The notes beneath the pieces were generated by a model. That model did not search any database. It saw only the letters and a list, made by a program, of their open reading frames with translations, and was not told where the DNA came from. From a bacterium (lineage in GTDB: Bacteria > Pseudomonadota > Alphaproteobacteria > Rs-D84): DNA of 6,026 nt. Position numbers and translations under genes: made by a program. This document shows, piece after piece, positions 1-4,684 of the stretch; the stretch's first letter is position 1; each line of letters opens with the position of its first letter. Location: NCBI GenBank assembly GCA_014802705.1, contig JAAVBR010000066.1, positions 1 to 6,026 of the forward strand. Reading direction: 5' to 3'.

Positions 1-435
1 AAGGAACAGATGATTTCCATCAAATCCGACGGTGGATTGTCCGAAGAAGACATTAAAAAGATGGTTGATGAAGCGGCCGCCAACGCCGACGCGGACAAGA
101 AAAAACGCGCCCTGGCCCAAGCCAAGAATAACGCCGAAGCCGCCATCTTTGGCATTGAAAAGTCGTTGAAAGAACACGGCGATAAAATCAGCGAAGATGA
201 CAAGAAAGCCATCGAAGACGCCAAGAAAGAATTGGCGGACGAAGTGGCCAAGGCCGACGCCACGGCAGAAAGCCTGAAGGCCAAGACCGATGCCTTGACC
301 GAAAAAGCGATGAAGTTGGGCGAAGCGGTGTACAAAGCCGCCCAGGCCGAACAGGCCGCATCCGGGACTGCGGACGCCGGTTCCAGTCCGGCCGACGACG
401 GCACCCGCGATGCCGATTTTTCGGAAAAGAAATAA
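1..435 (+). CDS. dnaK: Molecular chaperone DnaK (Hsp70), C-terminal end only
   Basis: This is the last 144 residues of the Hsp70 chaperone DnaK; the 5' part lies outside the window and the frame is open from base 1. DnaK binds exposed hydrophobic peptides in the cytoplasm in an ATP-driven cycle with DnaJ and GrpE. The visible part begins at the end of the substrate-binding beta-domain (KEQMISIKSDGGLSEEDI) and continues through the helical lid, including the typical MVDEAAANADADKKKR and EKSLKEHGDKIS stretches. An Ala/Gly/Ser/Asp-rich flexible tail ends in DADFSEKK. The family tail usually ends DA(D/E)FEEV plus acidic/Lys residues, so the EEV core is absent here and the tail is a little short. 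No dnaJ follows; a terminator closes the gene at once. The family assignment is secure. Confidence 0.96.
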   Translation, partial: KEQMISIKSDGGLSEEDIKKMVDEAAANADADKKKRALAQAKNNAEAAIFGIEKSLKEHGDKISEDDKKAIEDAKKELADEVAKADATAESLKAKTDALTEKAMKLGEAVYKAAQAEQAASGTADAGSSPADDGTRDADFSEKK

Positions 436-464
436 AAAAATCCCCCGAACGGGGGATTTTTTTT
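435..464 (+). terminator. Intrinsic terminator of dnaK
   Basis: A 6-bp stem TCCCCC/GGGGGA (441-446 with 451-456) encloses the tetraloop GAAC. It is preceded by an A-run overlapping the stop codon and followed by eight T. The flanking A and T runs extend the stem, so it could also stop transcription from the other side. Confidence 0.93.
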
Positions 465-503
465 ATTTCTGATTTCTGATTTTCCGACACCCCGCCACTT
501 CGT

Positions 504-533
504 GGCACCCCTCTTGTACATGAGGGGAACTTT
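504..533 (-). repeat. Intergenic palindromic repeat, family 1, copy 1 (inverted)
   Basis: This is the reverse complement of 630-657, with a few differences near the centre: GGCACCCCTCTTG and AGGGGAACTTT are shared, while the middle differs by length and sequence. The CCCCTC/GAGGGG arms make it self-complementary. A separate small hairpin GCCAC-TTC-GTGGC (494-506) abuts it. Confidence 0.75.
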
Positions 534-562
534 ATACCGTTCTTAATCCTGCCATAAAGCAC

Positions 563-589
563 CGTCATCCCGTCGCAGGACGGGATCCA
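563..589. repeat. Intergenic palindrome, family 2, short copy (CGTCATCCCG...CGGGATCCA)
   Basis: It contains a perfect 8-bp stem ATCCCGTC/GACGGGAT (567-574 with 579-586) around the loop GCAG. Its ends match those of the longer element at 666-730 read in the opposite direction. Dispersed intergenic palindromes with ATCCCG...CGGGAT ends are common in alphaproteobacteria. Confidence 0.75.
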
Positions 590-629
590 TTGTCCGGTAC
601 ATTCTAAACTTGACTCTTAAAAACGCCGC

Positions 630-657
630 AAAGTTCCCCTCTGGCAAGAGGGGTGCC
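630..657 (+). repeat. Intergenic palindromic repeat, family 1, copy 2
   Basis: The element AAAGTTCCCCTCT...AGAGGGGTGCC is an inverted partner of 504-533 and a direct relative of 757-780. Copies 1 and 2 bracket the family 2 palindrome at 563-589, so 504-657 as a whole can fold into one large nested structure. Confidence 0.75.
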
Positions 658-665
658 GGTATTAC

Positions 666-730
666 TGGATCCCGACCACGTACCACCCACGCAAACCCTG
701 TTTGCGCGGGGCCCGGCCGTCGGGATGACG
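666..730. repeat. Intergenic palindrome, family 2, long copy with internal hairpin
   Basis: The outer arms ATCCCGA (669-675) and TCGGGAT (720-726) match the arms of 563-589 in reverse orientation. The inside differs: it carries a hairpin CGCAAAC-CCT-GTTTGCG (690-706) followed by a GC-rich stretch. It may be a second element inserted into the first, or a longer variant of it. Confidence 0.65.
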
Positions 731-756
731 TTCTTAAGAATTAAAGAACGTACTCA

Positions 757-792
757 GTTCCCCTCTGCGGAGGGGTGGCCGCAGGCCGGGGT
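757..792 (+). repeat. Intergenic palindromic repeat, family 1, copy 3
   Basis: GTTCCCCTCTGCGGAGGGGT resembles copy 2 at 630-657 with a shorter loop. It is followed by GGCCGCAGGCC, a second small palindrome. An inverted pair, ACGTTCTT/AAGAACGT, lies just upstream around 729-752. No coding potential is seen in 465-839. Confidence 0.65.
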
Positions 793-839
793 GGTCTTTA
801 ATAATTCCTACCCCCGGCGGGCCGGGCGCGGATTTATGA

Positions 840-867
840 TTGACAATTATTGATGCTGTGATAATCT
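840..867 (+). promoter_or_regulatory. Likely housekeeping-sigma promoter for the gene at 889
   Basis: There is a perfect -35 TTGACA (840-845), a 16-bp spacer and a weak -10 TAATCT (862-867). Transcription would start near 874, giving a leader of about 15 nt that is mostly the ribosome binding site. The -10 is poor, so this is a moderate call. Confidence 0.45.
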
Positions 868-888
868 GGCCGGGCAAAGAGGTAAAAG

Positions 889-1422
889 ATGGATTTCAAT
901 AACAAGACGGATAAAGATAATTTTTTCAAAAAACTGGTTCATTTCCATGATGATGTTAAATTGTTTCGTTCGGTTGCCAAAGATGTATTTATTCTGAAAA
1001 ATCAACAAGGCAAAACCTATGACGTGTCGATTGTTTTCAAGGATGAAGATGTGCGCAATTCGTGCCAGAAAATTTTGGAAACCTATGGCGCCGATGGGGA
1101 TCGTATTGAACAGAAAGCCCAACTGACCCTGGTGGCCCAGGTGCCAGAGGACAGTTTGTTATTGACCTTTGTCCAGTTTATGAAAAATGCCCTGTTGGCC
1201 AATCAGTATGATGCGGCGTGTCGGCAAATGAAATCCTTGACACAGGATGTGGCCGAATTGACCCAAGAACGTAAAGACATCTTTGATAAAATCGAAGAAA
1301 TCAGTAATCTGAGTCAGGTTGTATCCGGTGGCATGGGCAGCCGCCGCGTGGGCAGCCTGAAACGTCATATCCATGACTTGAATGTGATAAAGATGAGTCA
1401 ATTAAAAGTCCACAGCAAATAA
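889..1422 (+). CDS. Hypothetical protein, 177 residues, unrecognised
   Basis: I do not recognise this protein. It starts at an ATG with a good ribosome binding site (AAAGAGGT, 876-883, 5 nt upstream). It has no signal peptide or membrane segment and is probably cytoplasmic. Residues 1-100 read as a compact mixed fold with alternating hydrophobic strands (DVFILKN, YDVSIVF, AQLTLVAQV). Residues 108-143 are helical and heptad-like (MKSLTQDVAELTQERKDIFDKIEEI), consistent with a coiled coil or dimerisation helix. A Gly-rich hinge (SGGMGSRR, 146-153) precedes a short basic tail. It has its own promoter and terminator, so it is probably monocistronic. The neighbouring dnaK says nothing firm about its role. 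Codon pattern, ribosome site and terminator make a real gene very likely. Confidence 0.85.
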   Translation: MDFNNKTDKDNFFKKLVHFHDDVKLFRSVAKDVFILKNQQGKTYDVSIVFKDEDVRNSCQKILETYGADGDRIEQKAQLTLVAQVPEDSLLLTFVQFMKNALLANQYDAACRQMKSLTQDVAELTQERKDIFDKIEEISNLSQVVSGGMGSRRVGSLKRHIHDLNVIKMSQLKVHSK

Positions 1423-1457
1423 AAAAAATCCCGCCGTCTGGCGGGGATTTTTTTTAT
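1423..1457. terminator. Bidirectional terminator between convergent genes
   Basis: The stem CCCGCC/GGCGGG (1430-1435 with 1440-1445) has a 4-nt loop (GTCT), an A-run on the left and a T-run on the right. It lies between stop codons at 1420-1422 (+) and 1458-1460 (-), so it can serve both the 889-1422 gene and the 1458-2078 gene. Confidence 0.92.
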
Positions 1458-2078
1458 TTAGAGCGTATAGAAACAGTTGGCACTGATATCAAATGTTCCG
1501 GTGGTATCGGTATAGGTGTTCGGCGCCAGATAACATTGGACGAGGGATGGTGCGCCAATTGGCCGCGTTCGGTCGTTGGGGCATTTGGTGCATCCGGATG
1601 CCGTGGCGCCGGGATTGCCGTAATACCCCGCATCACAACGATATTCCGCGATAAATTCGCATGTCGCGGGGAGGCAGGTGCCGGTTTTGCGGACCTGGTA
1701 TCCGGCGCTGTGGGTGCGCCATTCGGTTTGGAGGTTACAGGTCTCGCATTCTACGCTGGCATCCACATCCAGACACCACCCATAACTATCAAAATCGGCA
1801 TCTTCAATGCCGGGATATTGACCGAGTGTAGTTTTCCCCTCGCAAGACAGGCCGCGTTCGCATGGCGGATAAAAGTAGACACCATAGATGCTTTGTGGGC
1901 TGCAACGGCCATACATAATGGCTTTGTGGGTGCAAAGGGCATCGCTATCACTGTTTTGCTTAACGCATGCCTTGGACGAACATTGCATGCTGTTGATGCA
2001 GACTTCACCATCATCCAGGTTGGCGGCATGTGCGGGACAAATAAACATCAATCCCAAGAAAAGCATAATTTTTTTCAT
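1458..2078 (-). CDS. Secreted Cys-rich protein (206 residues)
   Basis: The ATG at 2078 is chosen because a purine-rich GGGGGGAAA ribosome site lies directly upstream and the protein then begins with a clean Sec signal peptide. This is MKK, a hydrophobic core, and AHA-AN cleavage after residue 18. Cys14 does not sit in a proper lipobox, so a lipoprotein is unlikely. The mature part has 17 cysteines. Residues 19-115 hold spaced Cys motifs (GEVCINSMQCSSKAC, CERGLSC, CETC). Residues 148-166 (CDAGYYGNPGATASGCTKC) resemble the Cys/Gly/Tyr modules of EGF/TNF-receptor-like repeats, followed by a Cys-framed segment ending FDISANCFYTL. The protein probably folds with disulfides in the periplasm or outside the cell. 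I recall similar C-terminal modules in proteins of gut alphaproteobacteria, but cannot name a family. No function is claimed. Its leader is unusual (see 2079-2220). Confidence 0.88.
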   Translation of the reverse strand: MKKIMLFLGLMFICPAHAANLDDGEVCINSMQCSSKACVKQNSDSDALCTHKAIMYGRCSPQSIYGVYFYPPCERGLSCEGKTTLGQYPGIEDADFDSYGWCLDVDASVECETCNLQTEWRTHSAGYQVRKTGTCLPATCEFIAEYRCDAGYYGNPGATASGCTKCPNDRTRPIGAPSLVQCYLAPNTYTDTTGTFDISANCFYTL

Positions 2079-2079
2079 A

Positions 2080-2088
2080 TTTCCCCCC
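2080..2088 (-). promoter_or_regulatory. G-run ribosome binding site of the Cys-rich protein gene
   Basis: GGGGGGAAA lies one base before the ATG at 2078-2076, with its G-run 4 nt away. It favours this start over the in-frame ATG at 2090, whose second codon is already inside the G-run. GGGGAAA is fully complementary to UUUCCCC at 2126-2120 of the same transcript. Confidence 0.7.
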
Positions 2089-2098
2089 ATCAAAAACG

Positions 2099-2116
2099 AA
2101 CCTTTGGATTAGGCAT
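2099..2116 (-). repeat. Repeat copy A (segment 3 of the leader)
   Basis: On the minus strand this reads ATGCCTAATCCAAAGGTT, the exact reverse complement of copy B at 2168-2185. It shares ACTATGCCTAATCCAAA with copy C and most of this with the copy at 5998-6013. It lies 10 bases upstream of the G-run ribosome site. Confidence 0.9.
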
Positions 2117-2155
2117 AGTGGGGAAAGAAAAAATCCCCGGATTTCTGGGAAAAAC

Positions 2156-2201
2156 AAAAAAGAAAAAATGCCTAATCCAAAGGTTGGTTTGGATTAGGCA
2201 T
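2156..2201 (-). terminator. Hairpin terminator/attenuator in the leader (copies C and B)
   Basis: On the minus strand ATGCCTAATCCAAA (2201-2188) and TTTGGATTAGGCAT (2181-2168) form a perfect 14-bp stem with the loop CCAACC. The U-rich run TTTTTCTTTTTT (2167-2156) follows at once. On the plus strand there is no T-run after the hairpin, so it acts in the minus direction. It lies between a strong promoter and the Cys-rich protein gene, about 20 nt after the predicted start, so it would truncate the transcript unless relieved. Confidence 0.8.
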
Positions 2202-2226
2202 AGTGTTTTCAGTCGCTGTGCCCCGG

Positions 2227-2255
2227 ATTATACCGTGTTGCGCGCATTTTTGCAA
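2227..2255 (-). promoter_or_regulatory. Strong sigma-70-type promoter upstream of the leader
   Basis: Read on the minus strand: -35 TTGCAA (2255-2250), a 17-bp spacer and a perfect -10 TATAAT (2232-2227). Transcription would begin around 2220. It lies just downstream of the terminator of the phosphofructokinase gene, so the Cys-rich protein gene has an independent promoter. Confidence 0.8.
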
Positions 2256-2287
2256 TATAAAAAAATCCCCGTCCGATGGGCGGGGGA
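2256..2287 (-). terminator. Terminator of the phosphofructokinase gene
   Basis: The stem CCCCGTCC/GGGCGGGG (2267-2274 with 2278-2285, one G-T pair) has a 3-nt loop and is followed on the minus strand by a T-run (2265-2259). An opposite A-run adjoins the stop codon at 2295-2293, so the structure also reads as a terminator in the plus direction. Confidence 0.9.
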
Positions 2288-2292
2288 TTTTT

Positions 2293-3372
2293 TTATTTTT
2301 CTTCGCCGATATAGGCGCCCATGTTGTGCGCCACCATCAACAACGGATCGTCCGGCGATACATAGGCGTTGGCGGTCTGCATCCCCGAAATATTGGGGTC
2401 GTCGGTCACGTCGCCCGCCGCAAAGAATTCCGACAGCGGCACCGTCACACATTGGCCGTTTTGCATCGCGGTCATGACATATGTTTCATTGTTGTCAATC
2501 GCATCCAGGGCCGCGTCGGCCATGCGGGCCGCCAAGATGCGGTCGCCCGCGGTTGTGTCCCCGGCACGCTGGAAATGTTCGGGGTAAACCGCCCGATTGG
2601 CAATGCCGGCGGCGGACAATTTGCGCGAAATAATATCCGCCGGGCGCCCCGAATGCCCGCGCAGGGATACGCCTTCGGATACCATCACGATGCCGTAATC
2701 CCGCGGGCGCGATTGAATGTGTGCGACCAAGGCATCGGGATCAAATTTGATTTCCGGAATTAAAATCGCGTCCGCGCCAAAGGCCACCCCCGCATGCAGC
2801 GCCAGGTTCCCACAATCGCGGCCCATGGTCTGGACCACGAACCAGCGATGATGGCTGCGCGCGGTTAAAATCAATTGATCACAGAATGACACAACCTGGC
2901 TGACCGCGGTGTCAAAACCCACCGTGTTGTCCGTCAACGGAATGTCCATATCAATCGTCTTGGGAATACAGACCAGGGACACGTCGGCATAAATTTCGCG
3001 ATTGTTCCAGGCCAACGACAAACTGCCGTTGCCGCCGACCAAAATCAAGGTGTCTAATTTCAAATGGCGCAACGCGCGGCGAATGGTCTGGTTAAATTCC
3101 GCCAATCGGCCCGTGGCCGCCGCCGTTTCGTAATTCAGGGCCCCCGCATGTCCGTTGTGCAGCCAACTGCCCGCCAGGCGCGCCGTTTCAATCGGCAATG
3201 TGTTGGCATCAAACGTCACCGCACGCACCGGATCCACGCACAGGCCGTCTGTGCCGTCCATAATGCCCACCACCGTCCAACCGCGGCGCATGGCGCCGGT
3301 GACGACACGCTGAATCACCGTATTCAATCCCGAACAATCACCGCCGGTTGTCATAATTCCAATTCGTTTCAT
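2293..3372 (-). CDS. 6-phosphofructokinase family protein (ATP/PPi-type PFK), atypical active site
   Basis: This 359-residue protein belongs to the phosphofructokinase family, which phosphorylates fructose 6-phosphate to the 1,6-bisphosphate in glycolysis, in the cytoplasm. Motifs in order are the N-terminal phosphate loop MTTGGDCSGLN (7-17), GGNGS (113-117), PKTIDMD (137-143), SHHR (173-176), MGRDCG (183-188), SEG (232-234), and EHFQRAG...DR (265-278). Residues matching the fructose 6-phosphate ligands of E. coli PfkA are kept (R176, M183, R185, E233, R260, H266, R269). Base D141 is kept. The nucleotide/Mg side differs: GGDG is GGNG, TIDND is TIDMD, and the Arg of GSAR is lost (GSWL). Lys138 with Gly116 is the mixed pattern of group III enzymes. 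The start at 3372 has the ribosome site GGGGGA (3383-3378); in-frame codons upstream lie in the promoter. Donor specificity cannot be settled from sequence. Confidence 0.88.
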   Translation of the reverse strand: MKRIGIMTTGGDCSGLNTVIQRVVTGAMRRGWTVVGIMDGTDGLCVDPVRAVTFDANTLPIETARLAGSWLHNGHAGALNYETAAATGRLAEFNQTIRRALRHLKLDTLILVGGNGSLSLAWNNREIYADVSLVCIPKTIDMDIPLTDNTVGFDTAVSQVVSFCDQLILTARSHHRWFVVQTMGRDCGNLALHAGVAFGADAILIPEIKFDPDALVAHIQSRPRDYGIVMVSEGVSLRGHSGRPADIISRKLSAAGIANRAVYPEHFQRAGDTTAGDRILAARMADAALDAIDNNETYVMTAMQNGQCVTVPLSEFFAAGDVTDDPNISGMQTANAYVSPDDPLLMVAHNMGAYIGEEK

Positions 3373-3399
3373 CTTTATCCCCCAATAAAATTTGTTTTT

Positions 3400-3408
3400 A
3401 TTATAGCA
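3400..3408 (-). promoter_or_regulatory. Extended -10 promoter of the phosphofructokinase gene
   Basis: The minus strand reads TGCTATAAT (3408-3400), a perfect -10 with the TGN extension, which can compensate for the lack of a good -35 (none is seen at 16-18 bp). The start would be near 3393, leaving a leader of about 20 nt that includes the ribosome site. Confidence 0.7.
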
Positions 3409-3417
3409 TAAAAAAGG

Positions 3418-3445
3418 TTGACAAAGAAATAAATTTTGCAATAAT
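3418..3445 (+). promoter_or_regulatory. Sigma-70-type promoter of the LysM gene unit
   Basis: Perfect -35 TTGACA (3418-3423), 16-bp spacer, -10 AATAAT (3440-3445, five of six consensus bases). Transcription would start near 3452, about 35 nt before the start codon. It is back to back with the phosphofructokinase promoter. Confidence 0.75.
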
Positions 3446-3486
3446 TTGTCCAAAAGTTAAATTATAAAACCCAAAGGCATACAATC

Positions 3487-4677
3487 ATGGCCAGAAAAAA
3501 CAGCAAAACCAACCAGATGGGCAAGACCAAGCGGTCGACCGATACGCTGATCGATGACGCCATCGCGCAACAGAATTCTTGGATGGCACAGCGGCGCGCG
3601 TTCGCGAACCGTTTCCTGCGCACGTTAAATGTGTTTGCAAAACCCGCCCCCCGTCCCGCCCAAACCGTTGTGGGCCGGCCCGCCGTGCGTGCGGCGGCAA
3701 CCCCGGCGCCGGTGACGTCGGATCGGGAACACGGCATCCTGCGCGCGTATTGGTTTCCGATTGTGTGCGCGTTGATTGTGATCTTTGTGGCGATTTGGGT
3801 GGCCTTTGTCCGGACCAGCGGCCCGGCGCAACACGTCGCCCTGCCCGCGCCGGTGCCGGCGGTGGCCGAACCCATTGTTCAGCCGGTGGTGGACGACGAA
3901 ATCGTCATCCCGACATTTGACCTGGTGCGGATTGAACGCGGCGGCAATATTATTGTGGCCGGCCGGTGGCGTGCGCATCAAAATATATCGATCGCCATGA
4001 ACGATAAAATTATCGCGACCGAACGCACCGATTCCCGTGGTGAATTTATCTATGCCCCCAGTCGCGCGTTGGAACCGGGCAACTATACGGTTTCGTTGAT
4101 CGGGGTGGATGGCGATGTCGCATCCACGGACAAGGTTTTCCTGTACGTATCGCCGCGCGGTTATGAAAATTCTGTGTCGCTGTTGATGACCCAGGATGGC
4201 AGCACCCTGTTGCAGTCCCCGACATTGGTGGACGGTGATTTGGCGGTGACCAAGATTGATTATATGGACGACGGCCGCATGGTGGTGTCGGGTGATGCGT
4301 TGCCGCGCCTGCGCGTGTCGTTGACATTGAACGGTCGGTATATGGGCTTTGCCCGCGTGTCGGATCATAAACACTTTGGCCTGGGGGTCGATGTGGGACA
4401 ATTGACGCCGGGTGAAATGTATGAATTGGATGTGCGTCTGCACGATGGTGATGGGCGCGCGGTGGCGACGGTAACACATCGCTTTGAAATGCCCCACCCC
4501 ACCGGTGACGACAATACGTTTTACACCGTGCGGCGCGGGGATTGCCTGTGGGTGATTGCGCGGAATTTCCTGCGGCGCGGCGTGCTGTTCAGCATTATTG
4601 CCGAACGCAACAATATTGAAAACCCGAACTTGATTTTCCCGAAACAGGTCTTGAACATTCCGGTCGGCGAAAAATAA
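3487..4677 (+). CDS. Single-pass membrane protein with Ig-like repeats and C-terminal LysM domain
   Basis: This 396-residue envelope protein has a basic cytoplasmic N-terminus (1-87) and one membrane helix (about 88-108, YWFPIVCALIVIFVAIWVAF). A Pro/Ala/Val-rich linker follows (109-142). Next come two related beta-domains, 143-223 (FDLVRIERGGNIIVAGR...DSRGEFIYAP...LEPGNYTVSL) and 254-334 (VTKIDYMDDGRMVVSGDA...LTPGEMYELDV). A LysM peptidoglycan-binding domain closes it (345-393, YTVRRGDCLWVIARNF...NPNLIFPKQVLNIPV). The domain order and the AGR/LEPG motifs match a LysM protein family widespread in alphaproteobacteria. Topology would place the beta-domains and LysM in the periplasm bound to peptidoglycan. 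The exact role is not known to me. The ATG at 3487 has AAAGG 9 nt upstream. It is probably co-transcribed with the next gene. Confidence 0.9.
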   Translation: MARKNSKTNQMGKTKRSTDTLIDDAIAQQNSWMAQRRAFANRFLRTLNVFAKPAPRPAQTVVGRPAVRAAATPAPVTSDREHGILRAYWFPIVCALIVIFVAIWVAFVRTSGPAQHVALPAPVPAVAEPIVQPVVDDEIVIPTFDLVRIERGGNIIVAGRWRAHQNISIAMNDKIIATERTDSRGEFIYAPSRALEPGNYTVSLIGVDGDVASTDKVFLYVSPRGYENSVSLLMTQDGSTLLQSPTLVDGDLAVTKIDYMDDGRMVVSGDALPRLRVSLTLNGRYMGFARVSDHKHFGLGVDVGQLTPGEMYELDVRLHDGDGRAVATVTHRFEMPHPTGDDNTFYTVRRGDCLWVIARNFLRRGVLFSIIAERNNIENPNLIFPKQVLNIPVGEK

Positions 4678-4684
4678 GACGCCC

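Larger units (their letters stand above)
2079..2220 (-). promoter_or_regulatory. Candidate attenuator/riboregulatory leader of the Cys-rich protein gene
   Basis: From the promoter at 2255-2227 a transcript starting near 2220 would carry a leader of about 140 nt. In transcript order it has segment 1 (2203-2186), segment 2 (2185-2168), a U-rich tract, a small GGGGA/UCCCC hairpin (2138-2134 with 2124-2120), segment 3 (2116-2099) and the ribosome site. Segments 1 and 2 pair over 14 bp to form an intrinsic terminator. Segments 2 and 3 pair perfectly over 18 bp across a 51-nt loop, which would dissolve that terminator. This is the geometry of a transcription attenuator; the signal that would switch it is not visible. 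It could instead be a small RNA gene followed by a decayed third copy. Confidence 0.6.

Noticed and set aside
653..853. Small plus-strand open frame in the intergenic region
   Set aside because: It lies wholly inside palindromic repeats and has no ribosome site.
2079..2093. Earlier starts (TTG at 2093, ATG at 2090) for the Cys-rich protein
   Set aside because: They would translate through the G-run ribosome site and prepend residues before a typical MKK signal peptide. The overlap with the tiny frame in copy A is kept as a speculation only.
2099..2203. CRISPR-like array (three copies of an 18-base repeat)
   Set aside because: The copies alternate in orientation, spacing is irregular (0 and 51 bases), and there are no cas genes. 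A hairpin/attenuator explains them better.
1536..2477. Plus-strand open frame of 313 codons across the Cys-rich gene, leader and part of the phosphofructokinase gene
   Set aside because: It crosses terminators and a promoter of two minus-strand genes, and its product shows no signal, domain or ribosome site.
3373..3453. Upstream extension of the phosphofructokinase frame by 27 codons
   Set aside because: The added part covers the promoter and ribosome site. The start at 3372 matches the family N-terminus (MKRIGIMTTGGD).
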